Below, piece by piece: positions 8,443 to 16,864 of a DNA stretch of 64,000 bases. The number at the start of each line of letters is the position of its first letter. The stretch's first letter is position 1. A program made the translations under genes and the position numbers. Under the pieces are notes generated by a model, which was given only the letters and a program-made list of their open reading frames with translations, was not told the DNA's origin and did not search any database. The stretch is from Kineococcus endophyticus (GTDB lineage: Bacteria > Actinomycetota > Actinomycetes > Actinomycetales > Kineococcaceae). The DNA lies in assembly GCF_040796495.1 (NCBI RefSeq), contig NZ_JBFNQN010000009.1, positions 1 through 64,000 on the forward strand, in the 5' to 3' direction.

Positions 8443-9066
8443 TCAGGGGACGATGAGGCCGTTCGTCTGCGTGCGGGCGCGGTCGAAGCGGGCCTGGGCG
8501 TCGGCCCAGTTCACGACGTTCCACCAGGCCTTGACGTAGTCCGGCTTGACGTTCTTGTAGTCCAGGTAGAACGCGTGCTCCCACATGTCCAGCACGACGA
8601 TCGGGACCAGGCCCAGGGCCAGGTTGCCCTGCTGGTCGTACAGCTGGACGTTGATGAGCTTCTGGCCGATGGAGTCCCAGGCCAGGATCGACCAGCCCGA
8701 GCCCTGGATGCCCAGGGCGGTGGCGGCGAAGTGCTTCTGGAAGCCGTCGAAGGAGCCGAAGTCGGCGTCGATGGCGGCGGCCAGTTCGCCGGTCGGCTTG
8801 TCGCCGCCGTCGGGGGACAGGTTGGGCCAGAACACCGAGTGGTTGACGTGCCCGCCGAGGTTGAACGCGAGGTTCTTCTCGTGCAGGTTCACCGTGGCCA
8901 GATCGTCCTTGGAGCGGGCCTCGGCCAGCTTCTCCAGGGCGGTGTTGACCCCGGCCACGTAGGTGGCGTGGTGCTTGTCGTGGTGCAGCTCCATGATCGC
9001 CCCGGAGATGTGGGGCTCGAGCGCGGAGTAGTCGTAGGGCAGATCCGGAAGGGTGTACTCAGCCAT
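8443..9066 (-). CDS. sodA: Superoxide dismutase (Fe/Mn type)
   Basis: The 207-residue protein is full length for the Fe/Mn superoxide dismutase family, which converts superoxide to oxygen and hydrogen peroxide. The metal ligands are visible: His28 in MELHHDKHH, His76 in GHVNHSVFW, and the Asp and His of [11 protein letters not shown] near residues 167-171. There is no signal peptide, so it is cytoplasmic. Metal choice (Mn or Fe) cannot be settled by eye. The gene stands alone with its own terminator hairpin downstream and a 187-base spacer upstream shared with the divergent HAD gene. Confidence 0.97.
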   Translation of the reverse strand: MAEYTLPDLPYDYSALEPHISGAIMELHHDKHHATYVAGVNTALEKLAEARSKDDLATVNLHEKNLAFNLGGHVNHSVFWPNLSPDGGDKPTGELAAAIDADFGSFDGFQKHFAATALGIQGSGWSILAWDSIGQKLINVQLYDQQGNLALGLVPIVVLDMWEHAFYLDYKNVKPDYVKAWWNVVNWADAQARFDRARTQTNGLIVP

Positions 9067-9253
9067 GCCTTCTCCTCGTCAGCGATCCTCGGCGCGCGGC
9101 GGGCGGCGGCTCGCGACCGCTCACGACCGCCTCGCACCCGTGACCTTCGCGCAGCTCCCAGGGGTGCGCAACCGGCGTCCGCAGCCTCTCACCGCGTGAT
9201 CACCGACCTGCGTCCGGGGTCAGCCCCGGAAGGCGCCCCGTAGGGTCGCCCCC

Positions 9254-9988
9254 ATGACGTCCGCGCCGGCCTCCGCGCCCGAGCCCCGCACCGACGGCGT
9301 CGCACCGGTGCCCGTCGTCGGGTTCGACCTCGACATGACGCTCGTCGACTCCAGCGACGGCATCGCGACGACGTTGCGGGCCGTGCTGGGTGAGGTGGGC
9401 GTGACGATCACCGCGGCCGACACCTGGCCCTACGCCGGGATGCCCCTCGACCTCATCCTCGCCGGACTGGCCCCCGGGACACCGGCCGAGGAGATCGAGG
9501 CCCTGCAGGCGCGGTACCGCCACCTCTACCCCTCCCTGGGCATCTCCTCGGTCCGCCCCTACACCGGAGCCGCCGCCGCGCTCGCCGCACCCGCCGCGCA
9601 CGGGGGGCGCAGCGTCGTCGTCAGCGCCAAGCACACGCCCAACGTCCACCGCGTCCTGGCGGTCGCGGGGCTGGCCGGAGCGGTCGACGACGCCGACGTC
9701 GCGGGCGACCTGTTCGCCGAGGAGAAGGGTGTCCGGCTCGCCGAGCTCGGGGCCACCGCCTACGTCGGCGACCACCCCGGCGACGTGCGGGCGGCCGCCG
9801 TGGCGGGGGCGGTCGCCGTGGCCGTCACGACCGGGTCGCACGACACGGCCGCCCTCCTCGAGGCCGGCGCCGACGTCGTCCTGTCCTCCCTCACGGACTT
9901 CCCGGAGTGGCTGGCCACTCACGTCGAGGACCTGCGCACCGGCGCGGCCGGGCCGAACGGTGAGCGGACGGCACCGCTGCCCGGTTAA
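9254..9988 (+). CDS. HAD-family hydrolase (phosphoglycolate phosphatase-like)
   Basis: The 244-residue protein has the four HAD motifs: DLDMT near residue 25 (nucleophile and acid Asp), VVVSAK near residue 119, the Lys of EEKG near residue 157, and GDHPGD near residue 171. A helical cap lies between motifs 1 and 2, as in the Gph/PGP class. It should be a cytoplasmic phosphatase acting on a small phosphorylated metabolite; the substrate is not evident. The ATG at 9254 follows a plausible spacer after the divergent sod gene. Confidence 0.88.
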   Translation: MTSAPASAPEPRTDGVAPVPVVGFDLDMTLVDSSDGIATTLRAVLGEVGVTITAADTWPYAGMPLDLILAGLAPGTPAEEIEALQARYRHLYPSLGISSVRPYTGAAAALAAPAAHGGRSVVVSAKHTPNVHRVLAVAGLAGAVDDADVAGDLFAEEKGVRLAELGATAYVGDHPGDVRAAAVAGAVAVAVTTGSHDTAALLEAGADVVLSSLTDFPEWLATHVEDLRTGAAGPNGERTAPLPG

Positions 9989-10116
9989 CCTGGACCGACG
10001 GCCCACGGACCGCCGACCCCACGGTCGGCCGGACGCCGGGCCCGCTCAGACACTGGACGCACCCGCCGGTGCGCGCGGCCCCCCGCGGCGCCCGGCACCG
10101 CAGGCTGGAGAAGTTC

Positions 10117-10506
10117 GTGCCGACTGGCAAGGTCAAGTGGTTCGACGCCGACAAGGGGTTCGGCTTCCTCGCCGCCGAGGGCGGTGAGGAGGTCTTCGTG
10201 CACGCCTCGGCGCTGCCGACGGGCACCGCGACCCTCTCGAAGGGCACCCGCGTGGAGTTCGGCGTGGTGCAGGGCAAGAACGGCAACCAGGCGCTGTCCG
10301 TGCGTCTGCTGGAGCCCGTGCACTCGGTGAGCCGCGCCACCCGCAAGAAGCCCGACGAGATGGTCCCGATCGTCGAGGACCTCATCAAGCTGCTCGACGG
10401 CGTCTCCGGCTCGTTGCGCCGCGGCCGCTACCCCGACGCCTCCGGCGCGCGCAAGACCGCCGCCGTGCTGCGGGCCGTCGCCGACGACCTGGAGGCGGGA
10501 GCGTGA
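10117..10506 (+). CDS. Cold-shock-domain protein with C-terminal extension
   Basis: The 129-residue protein carries a cold-shock domain in residues 1-67, with the RNA-binding motifs K-G-F-G-F-L (RNP1) and V-F-V-H-A-S (RNP2). A basic-to-helical extension of about 60 residues follows, absent from ordinary 67-residue Csps. The GTG at 10117 is chosen because a GGAG lies six bases upstream and the protein then starts in the conserved V-P-T-G-K-V-K-W-F form; a longer reading frame upstream is not credible. Its stop overlaps the start of the DUF3027 gene, so the two are coupled. It likely binds single-stranded RNA or DNA; it is distinct from the canonical CspA at 49933. Confidence 0.92.
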   Translation: MPTGKVKWFDADKGFGFLAAEGGEEVFVHASALPTGTATLSKGTRVEFGVVQGKNGNQALSVRLLEPVHSVSRATRKKPDEMVPIVEDLIKLLDGVSGSLRRGRYPDASGARKTAAVLRAVADDLEAGA

Positions 10507-11426
10507 GCGTGGACTCGGTCGAGGACGAGACGACCACCACCCCGGGGACCACGACCGCCAAGCGCGTCCGCAAGCCGCGCAAGCCCACCCTGGACGCCGC
10601 CGCGGCCGGTGCGGTCGACCTGGCCCGCGCCGCGGCCGAGGAGGTCGCCGACGAGGGCACCGTCGGGGAACACCTCGGCACCGTCCCCGAGGGCGACCGC
10701 ATCGTCAGCCACACCTTCGCGTGCCTGCTGCCCGGGTACCGCGGCTGGCGCTGGACGGTCACCGTCACCCGCGCCTCCCGCGCCCGCAACGTCACCGTCA
10801 GCGAGGTCTGCCTCCTGCCCGGCGACGACGCGCTGCAGCCGCCCGTGTGGCTGCCGTGGGCCGAGCGGCTCGCCCCGGGCGACGTCGGACCGCAGGACAC
10901 CCTGCCGCGCAAGGCGGACGATCCCCTGCTCGAACCCGGCTTCGAGGAGACGGGCGACGAGGACCTCGACCGCGTCGCGCTGCACGAGCTGGGCCTCGGC
11001 CGCGAGCGCGTGCTGTCCCCGCTGGGCCGGGACGAGGCCGCGACCCGCTGGTACGAGGGCGACCGCGGCCCGCGCACCGAGATCGCCGAGAACGCCAAGG
11101 CCCAGTGCTCCACGTGCGGCTTCTTCCTCGCGCTCGCGGGCTCGCTGCGGCAGGTGTTCGGCGCGTGCGCGAACGAGTGGTCCCCCGAGGACGGCCGCGT
11201 CGTGAGCGTGGACCACGGTTGCGGCGCGCACAGCGAGACCGACGTCGAGGTGACGCCGGACGAGCCGTCCGTGACGGTCGTCGACGACCTGTCCTCCGAC
11301 GCCTTCGAGGTCGTCGAGACGGCCTCGCTCGTGGACGACTCCAGCTCGTCGACGCTGGAAACCGTTGCCGGCGACGACGCCACGCAGACCGACACGCAGA
11401 CCGACACGGTCGAGGCGACCAGCTGA
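10503..11426 (+). CDS. DUF3027 family protein
   Basis: The 307-residue protein has a basic Lys/Arg/Pro segment (about 20-30), a conserved central domain (about 45-245) and an acidic, Thr/Ser-rich tail. Near residues 200-243 there is a C-x-x-C pair followed by two more spaced cysteines and a His, which looks like a zinc-binding ribbon. I recognise the family as DUF3027, widespread in actinobacteria without a known function. It starts with a GTGA overlap on the cold-shock gene and ends with a CTGA overlap on the ATPase gene, so all three are probably made together. Confidence 0.85.
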   Translation: MSVDSVEDETTTTPGTTTAKRVRKPRKPTLDAAAAGAVDLARAAAEEVADEGTVGEHLGTVPEGDRIVSHTFACLLPGYRGWRWTVTVTRASRARNVTVSEVCLLPGDDALQPPVWLPWAERLAPGDVGPQDTLPRKADDPLLEPGFEETGDEDLDRVALHELGLGRERVLSPLGRDEAATRWYEGDRGPRTEIAENAKAQCSTCGFFLALAGSLRQVFGACANEWSPEDGRVVSVDHGCGAHSETDVEVTPDEPSVTVVDDLSSDAFEVVETASLVDDSSSSTLETVAGDDATQTDTQTDTVEATS

Positions 11427-14400
11427 CCACGCCCGACCCCTTCGGGACCGCGGCGCTGCGCGACCGCGTCCTCGCGGCCTGGAACGCCTCGCCGGCCCGG
11501 CTGCGCGAGGACGCGAACGCCGAGGAGGACGCGGCCCTCGGCGCCTACCGCGACCGGCTCGTCGTCGAGCTGGCGCAGAACGCGGCCGACGCCGCGACCG
11601 CGGCGGGCGTGCCCGGCCGGCTGCTCCTGCGCCTCGTCGACGACCCCGCGGGCGGAGCCGGCACGCTGCTGGCCGCCAACACCGGCGCCCCGCTGACCGC
11701 CGCCGGCGTCGAGGGCCTGTCGACCCTGCGAGCGAGCGCGAAGGCGGACGCCGACGGGAGCGGGTCCGTCGGACGCTTCGGCGTCGGGTTCGCCGCCGTC
11801 CTGGCCGTCACCGATGCCCCCGCGCTGCGGTCGACGGACGGCGCGGTCCGCTTCTCCCGCAACGACTCCGTCGACCTCGTGCGGCAGGCGGGCAGCCCCG
11901 GCGCCGTCGCCGAGCTCGCCACCCGCGACGGTCACGTCGCCGCGCTGCGCCTGCCCTTCCCGGCCCCCGACGCCGCCGCCGTCCCCACCGGCCACGACAC
12001 GGTCGTCGAGCTGCCGCTGCGCGACGCCGCCGCCCGCACCCTCGTGGAGGCCCAGCTCGACGAGCTCGCGGCCGGCGGGGGCGACGTGCTGCTGCTGGCC
12101 CTGCCGGGGCTGGCCGAGGTCGTCGTGGAACGCCCCGGCGCGTCGCCCGTGCGCACCGGCGACGTCACCGACCGCTGGCGGGTGCTGCGCCGCAGCGGCC
12201 GGTTCGACCCGGCCGACGTCGCCGACCGCGGCGTGGAGGACCGGCGCCGGCTGGGCTGGCAGCTGACGTGGGCGCTGCCCGTCGAGGGCTCCGGTGCGCG
12301 CGCGCCGGGCGTGCTGTGCAGTCCGACCCCGACCGACGAGGACCTGCCCTGGCAGGCACTGCTCGTCGGCACGTTCCCCCTCGGCCCGGACCGGCGACGG
12401 CTCGCCCCGGGCCGGGCGACGGACGTCCTGCTCGACGCGGCCGCGGAGGCCTACGGCGAGCTGCTCGCCGGCGTCGCCGCGGACGGCGGCGACGCGCTCG
12501 AGCTCGTCCCGTACGGCGCCGCCGCGGGACGCGTGGACGCCGAGCTGCGTCGCCGTGTCCTGGACCGCGCGCGTGACGTGCCGCTGCTGCTGTGCGTGGA
12601 GCGCGTCGACGGCGCTCCCCTGCCGGTGCGACCGTCGTCGGCCGTCGCGCTCACCGGGCCGGGTGCCGACGACCCGAGCCTGCTGGCGGCCCTTGCGCCC
12701 GCGCTCGCCGGTCTCGTCGCCGCGCCGCGGACCGCGGACCGGGTGCTGACCGAGCTCGGCGTCGTGCGCATGGGCCTGGCCGAGGTCCTGGACGTCCTGC
12801 CCGGTCAGGACGCCGCGGGCAGCCGCGCCCTCTTCGCCGCGCTCGCCCCGCTGGCGGCGGCCGACCCCGTGGCCCGGGAGGCGATGAGCGGTCTGGCCGT
12901 GCCGCTGCTGGACGGCCGCGGCGTCCACGGGGCGCGCGGGCTCGTGCTGCTCGACGCCCTGCCGGACGGGGCGACCTCGCTCGACCCGGACACCGCAGAG
13001 GTGCTGGCGCAGCACGGGTTGCGGGTCGTCGACCCCGCCGTCGCCGACGGTCCCGCCCGTGACCTGCTCGTGCGGCTCGGCGCCCGTGAGGGCGGTTCGT
13101 GGGCGCTGCTCACCGACCCGGCCGTCCGCGCGGCGGTCGCCGCCTCCCCCGACGCCGAGGACCCCGACGCCGTCGCCGAGGCGGTGCTCTCCGTCGTCGA
13201 GGCCGTCGTCGGGGCCGACGCGCCGGACCGGGCGACGGCGGACCGGGTGGCGCGGGACCTGCCGTGGCTCGCCGACCTCGCGCTGCCCGACGACGCCGAC
13301 GACCTGGCCCCGGCGGGGTCCCTGGTCGTCCCCGGCACCCTCGCCGAACGGGCCTACGACCCCGCCGAGGTCACCGCGGTGCACCCGGACCTGCTGCAGG
13401 AGTGGGGGTGCGACGTCCTGCGCGCGGTCGGTGTGCTGACCGGACCGGCGCTGGTGGCGCTGCCCGCGCTGGACCTCGCCGACCCCGCCGCCCTCGAGGA
13501 GGCCGGCGAGCGGGGGCTCGCGGACGTCGCGCAGTACGTCGAGGAGGTCTGGGCGGACGTGGTCGAGGGGGTCGACGAGTCGCTGGAGGGGACGACCGTC
13601 GAGGGGGTCGTCGCCGTGCGCGACCTCGACCTCGTCGCGGCCGCGTGGCCCGAGGTGCTCGTGGCGCTGACCGAGGACCCGGCGGGGACGCAGGCGATCA
13701 CGGCGGACTGGGTCCTCGGCCCGCACCGTCGTCCGGGGCTCACCGCGTGGTGGCTGCGCCGGCACGGTCCGTGCGCCGACGTCGTGCGCGACCCGGCCGG
13801 CTCGGCCCCCGCCTGGCTGCCGCCCGCCCCCGACTGGCTGGCCGGGTTGCCCGGTCCCGTCCGGCGCGCGCTCGGCGTCCTGGACGACCTCGCCACCGCG
13901 GGCACCGCCGACCTGGGAGGTCTGCTGCGGCGCTCCGCCCACGAGGTCGGCAGGCCCGGCGGTCCGTCGGCCGCCGACCTGCTCAGCCTGTGGAGCGCAC
14001 TCGCCCGCGCCGTCGACGAGGCCGCGGAGCTCGACGTCCCGCGGCTGGCCGCCCTCGGTGCGGACGGTGTGCCGGTCGCCGCGGACACCGCCGACGTCGT
14101 CGTCCCCGACGACGCGGTGTGGGCGCAACGCACCGACCTCGGGCCGCGTCTGCTCGTCCCGGCGACGCACGCCGCCCGGGTGGCCGACCTGCTCGACCTC
14201 GACCTCGCCTCCGACCGCGCGGACGGCGAGCTCACCCACCCCAGAGGCACGGTCCGCGGGGTGCCCGCCGCCGCCCACGCCCTCGTGCCCGGCCTGTCAC
14301 GGACGTGGACCGAGGTGGCGGAGCTGTCGTGCGACGGCGTGCCCGTGGGGTTCTGGGTGCGGGACGGCGAGCTCCTGGCGACGTCGGTCGCCGGTGCGGC

Positions 14401-14521
14401 CGCGGGACTCGCGGCGTCGGCGGGCGCCTGGTGGGCACGGACGGCGCTGGCCGGACTCCTCGGCGACGACACCGCCGTCGCGGCGCGGGTGCTCGCGGAG
14501 GAACTGCCGGGGCTGGGCTGA
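11423..14521 (+). CDS. Sacsin-like GHKL ATPase-domain protein, CTG start
   Basis: The 1032-residue protein opens with an Hsp90/histidine-kinase-type ATP-binding fold. The N-box V-E-L-A-Q-N-A-A-D-A is near residues 48-57 (Glu49, Asn53). A-A-N-T-G-A-P stands at the G1 position (84-90), and G-R-F-G-V-G-F lies at 117-123. This resembles the sacsin N-terminal ATPase-like family. The remaining 800 residues are an Ala/Leu/Asp-rich helical region with no recognised domain. No ATG, GTG or TTG occurs in frame near the start. The best start is CTG at 11423, overlapping the upstream stop as CTGA with GAGG seven bases before it. Function unknown; chaperone-like or NTP-driven remodelling is inferred from the fold. 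Confidence 0.82.
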   Translation: MTTPDPFGTAALRDRVLAAWNASPARLREDANAEEDAALGAYRDRLVVELAQNAADAATAAGVPGRLLLRLVDDPAGGAGTLLAANTGAPLTAAGVEGLSTLRASAKADADGSGSVGRFGVGFAAVLAVTDAPALRSTDGAVRFSRNDSVDLVRQAGSPGAVAELATRDGHVAALRLPFPAPDAAAVPTGHDTVVELPLRDAAARTLVEAQLDELAAGGGDVLLLALPGLAEVVVERPGASPVRTGDVTDRWRVLRRSGRFDPADVADRGVEDRRRLGWQLTWALPVEGSGARAPGVLCSPTPTDEDLPWQALLVGTFPLGPDRRRLAPGRATDVLLDAAAEAYGELLAGVAADGGDALELVPYGAAAGRVDAELRRRVLDRARDVPLLLCVERVDGAPLPVRPSSAVALTGPGADDPSLLAALAPALAGLVAAPRTADRVLTELGVVRMGLAEVLDVLPGQDAAGSRALFAALAPLAAADPVAREAMSGLAVPLLDGRGVHGARGLVLLDALPDGATSLDPDTAEVLAQHGLRVVDPAVADGPARDLLVRLGAREGGSWALLTDPAVRAAVAASPDAEDPDAVAEAVLSVVEAVVGADAPDRATADRVARDLPWLADLALPDDADDLAPAGSLVVPGTLAERAYDPAEVTAVHPDLLQEWGCDVLRAVGVLTGPALVALPALDLADPAALEEAGERGLADVAQYVEEVWADVVEGVDESLEGTTVEGVVAVRDLDLVAAAWPEVLVALTEDPAGTQAITADWVLGPHRRPGLTAWWLRRHGPCADVVRDPAGSAPAWLPPAPDWLAGLPGPVRRALGVLDDLATAGTADLGGLLRRSAHEVGRPGGPSAADLLSLWSALARAVDEAAELDVPRLAALGADGVPVAADTADVVVPDDAVWAQRTDLGPRLLVPATHAARVADLLDLDLASDRADGELTHPRGTVRGVPAAAHALVPGLSRTWTEVAELSCDGVPVGFWVRDGELLATSVAGAAAGLAASAGAWWARTALAGLLGDDTAVAARVLAEELPGLG

Positions 14522-14551
14522 CGCGCTCGCGTCGGCTGCACCGGCGGTGGG

Positions 14552-15658
14552 TCACCGCGGACGGGTCGTCCTCACCGCGGTGCCCTGGTGGTGGACCGCC
14601 TCCCACCCCTGCGCCGCACGCCGCCACAGGGTCATCCGCTGCGACGTCCTCCCGCCGCGGCGCAGCTCGTACGTGACCAGGAAGGTGTCCTCACCCAGAG
14701 CGCGGCAGTGGAAGTCGTCGGCCTGCCACGTCTGGTGCTCGCGCGCCTCACGGCGGCGCGACAGCACGCCGACGACGGCGTCCCGGTCGAGGCGCCGGCC
14801 GGTGGGTCCGACGGCGATGAAGTCGGCCGCCAGGTACGCGTACGGGTCACCGCCCTCCGGTCGCCGGGTCAGGCGGTGCAGGAGCGGTTCGCGGGCCTGC
14901 AGCTCCAGGAGCACCGGCACGACGTCGGGGTCCGTCGGCGGGGGCCACGTGCTGCCGTCCGCGGCACCGGCGGGCTCCTCGTCGTGGGGTGTCGACGGGT
15001 CGGGGGTGGGCTGACCGCTGCCGCTCCCCGGACGTCCTGGCTCGCTGCGGCGGACCGTCTGCCCCAGCGGGCCGGTGCCCTCAGCCAGCACCTCCCCGTC
15101 GGCGGCCACGGCTCGCCAGGAGGTGCGCTCGATCGCTTCCTGCGCGGTGACGTCCAGCCAGACCGCCGTCCACCACAGGCCCGCCGCCGTGGGAGCGAAG
15201 TGCTCGGTGCCGTCGGGTGTCCTGAGCACGACGGCGATGACGGACGGGTCGGCGTGGCCGAAGAAGTGTGCGATGCCCCCGTCGGGGTCCCCGCTGGGAT
15301 CGACGCGGTCCCAGGTGGCGGCCGCGTGCTGCGACGGTGCGGCCAAGGGGGCAGCGAACCAGCTGCGCCTGCGGGCGCTGCGGTGTCCGTAGGAGAGGTA
15401 GGTCCGGTCGTGCCCGGGGGCGCGGAACGCGGTGGCGTGGGCGACCGGCGTGGGTTCGCCGGGGACGTGGCCGGCGAAGACCGCCCGCAACCCCTCGGGT
15501 GCGGGGGTGTGGGACCGCGGCACCTCGTCGGCCGAGGGGGCCCTGCGCCGGTGGGAGTTGACGACGGCGTCGAAGCAGATGGCGGCCGCTCGTTCGGAGA
15601 CTGTCGCCGGGTCCAGCAGCCGGGGAACGGGCAGTTCCACCGGCTCGGAGGTGGCCAC
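14552..15658 (-). CDS. Uncharacterised protein with NTF2/DUF4440-like C-terminus
   Basis: The 368-residue protein has two parts. Residues 1-200 form an unrecognised domain with several Trp and His residues. After a Gly/Ser/Pro/Asp-rich linker (about 205-245) comes a C-terminal part (about 250-368) that looks like an NTF2/DUF4440 fold: two alpha-helical stretches followed by strands containing D-D-F-H-C-R and T-Y-E-L. No signal peptide is seen. It is convergent with the ATPase gene, 30 bases away, and is preceded on the same strand by a DUF2530 gene four bases upstream. No function can be assigned. Confidence 0.6.
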   Translation of the reverse strand: MATSEPVELPVPRLLDPATVSERAAAICFDAVVNSHRRRAPSADEVPRSHTPAPEGLRAVFAGHVPGEPTPVAHATAFRAPGHDRTYLSYGHRSARRRSWFAAPLAAPSQHAAATWDRVDPSGDPDGGIAHFFGHADPSVIAVVLRTPDGTEHFAPTAAGLWWTAVWLDVTAQEAIERTSWRAVAADGEVLAEGTGPLGQTVRRSEPGRPGSGSGQPTPDPSTPHDEEPAGAADGSTWPPPTDPDVVPVLLELQAREPLLHRLTRRPEGGDPYAYLAADFIAVGPTGRRLDRDAVVGVLSRRREAREHQTWQADDFHCRALGEDTFLVTYELRRGGRTSQRMTLWRRAAQGWEAVHHQGTAVRTTRPR

Positions 15659-15662
15659 GGGG

Positions 15663-15902
15663 TCAGCGCGAGCGGCGCTCGCGGCGGTGCACGTACGCCA
15701 GGCCGATGAGCCCGAGCACGATCCCGGCGATGCACGAGCCGAGCCAGCGGCCCTCCCCCGTCGCCCGGACCTCCGGCACGACGAGCGCGACGACGAGCAG
15801 CAGCACCCACACGCCCAGCCCGACGAGGACGGCGCGGCGGTCGTCGGTCGTCAGCGGCGGCGGGGGTGGTTTCGCCTTCGACGGCGGCAGGAACAGCGGC
15901 AC
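15663..15902 (-). CDS. DUF2530 small membrane protein
   Basis: The 79-residue protein has a proline-rich cytoplasmic leader (K-P-P-P-P-P near residue 10), two transmembrane helices (about 25-45 and 52-70) and a basic RRERRSR tail. This is the layout of actinobacterial DUF2530 proteins. The GTG at 15902 is chosen because the frame upstream is a long shadow without a ribosome binding site. It probably shares a transcript with the NTF2-like gene four bases downstream. Function is not known. Confidence 0.75.
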   Translation of the reverse strand: MPLFLPPSKAKPPPPPLTTDDRRAVLVGLGVWVLLLVVALVVPEVRATGEGRWLGSCIAGIVLGLIGLAYVHRRERRSR

Positions 15903-15956
15903 GCGCCCAGTGTCCCCCACCGTCGGGTCTGCTGGGGAGTCTGCTGGGATGGGCGC

Positions 15957-16730
15957 ATGGCCTCCTCCTCGTCCCAGCCCTTCCCCCCGCACACCGGGAA
16001 CGCCCCCGGCCGCACGGCCCTGGTGACGGGTGCGAGCAGCGGCATCGGCGCCGCGACGGTGCGGGCGCTGGCCGCGGCGGGGTTCCGGACGATCGCGGCG
16101 GCCCGGCGGGTGGACCGGTTGCAGGCGCTGGCGCAGGAGGTGGGCGGCCAGGCCGTCGCCCTCGACGTGACCGACCCGGAGTCGGTGGCCGCGATGGCCG
16201 AGCAGGTCGGTGACGTCGACGTGGTCGTGCACTCCGCCGGTGGCGCCCTCGGCAGCGACACCGTCGAGCACGGCGATCCCGAGGGCTGGAAGACGATGTA
16301 CGACACCAACGTCGTCGGCGTCCTGCGCGTCCACCAGGCCCTGCTGCCCGGGATGCGCCGCGGCGGCAACGCGCACGTGGTGGTGATCGGCTCGATCGCC
16401 GGGTTCGAGGTGTACCCCGGCGGCGGCGGGTACACCGCCGTCAAGCACGGCGTGAACGCCCTCGTCCGGACGCTGCGGCAGGAACTCCTCGGCGAACCCG
16501 TCCGCGTCACCGAGATCGCGCCCGGCATGGTCGAGACGGAGTTCTCGCTCGTGCGGCTCGGTTCGCAGGAGGCGGCCGACAAGGTCTACGACGGCCTCGT
16601 CCCGCTGAGCGCCGAGGACGTCGCGGACGTCATCGCCTTCGCCGTGACGCGCCCGCCGCACGTCGACCTCGACAAGATCGTCCTCCGGCCGATCGCGCAG
16701 GCCGACGCGGCGCACGTGCACCGGGCCTGA
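15957..16730 (+). CDS. Short-chain dehydrogenase/reductase (YdfG-like)
   Basis: The 257-residue protein has the Rossmann motif T-G-A-S-S-G-I-G near residues 22-29, a D-V-T cofactor segment near 62, and the SDR active site with Ser of I-G-S-I-A-G and Y-T-A-V-K-H-G near residues 161-167. It resembles the YdfG/serine-3-dehydrogenase group that reduces or oxidises small hydroxy acids with NADP(H), but the substrate is not determined. The ATG at 15957 follows the divergent DUF2530 gene by 54 bases. The frame upstream lacks gene-like features. Confidence 0.9.
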   Translation: MASSSSQPFPPHTGNAPGRTALVTGASSGIGAATVRALAAAGFRTIAAARRVDRLQALAQEVGGQAVALDVTDPESVAAMAEQVGDVDVVVHSAGGALGSDTVEHGDPEGWKTMYDTNVVGVLRVHQALLPGMRRGGNAHVVVIGSIAGFEVYPGGGGYTAVKHGVNALVRTLRQELLGEPVRVTEIAPGMVETEFSLVRLGSQEAADKVYDGLVPLSAEDVADVIAFAVTRPPHVDLDKIVLRPIAQADAAHVHRA

Positions 16731-16864
16731 ACCCCACGCCCGGGCGGGCGTAGGATCCCCGCCAGCGTTCCGCACCCCGGTCGCGTCCCACCGTCCTCCC
16801 GCCGGCGTCACCATCGCCCGCGCGGGACGGTTCCGCCGCACACCACCGTCCCGGGGAGCCCGTC

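Noticed and set aside
10013-10029. GCCGAC/GTCGGC hairpin as terminator of the HAD gene
   Set aside because: Only six base pairs with no supporting tract; chance is likely at this GC content.
10024-10116. N-terminal extension of the first cold-shock protein
   Set aside because: Arg/Pro-rich translation without similarity; the conserved fold begins at GTG 10117 with a good ribosome binding site.
16731-16864. tRNA or small RNA gene in the spacer before the aminotransferase
   Set aside because: Apart from a short hairpin there is no cloverleaf or conserved tRNA box.
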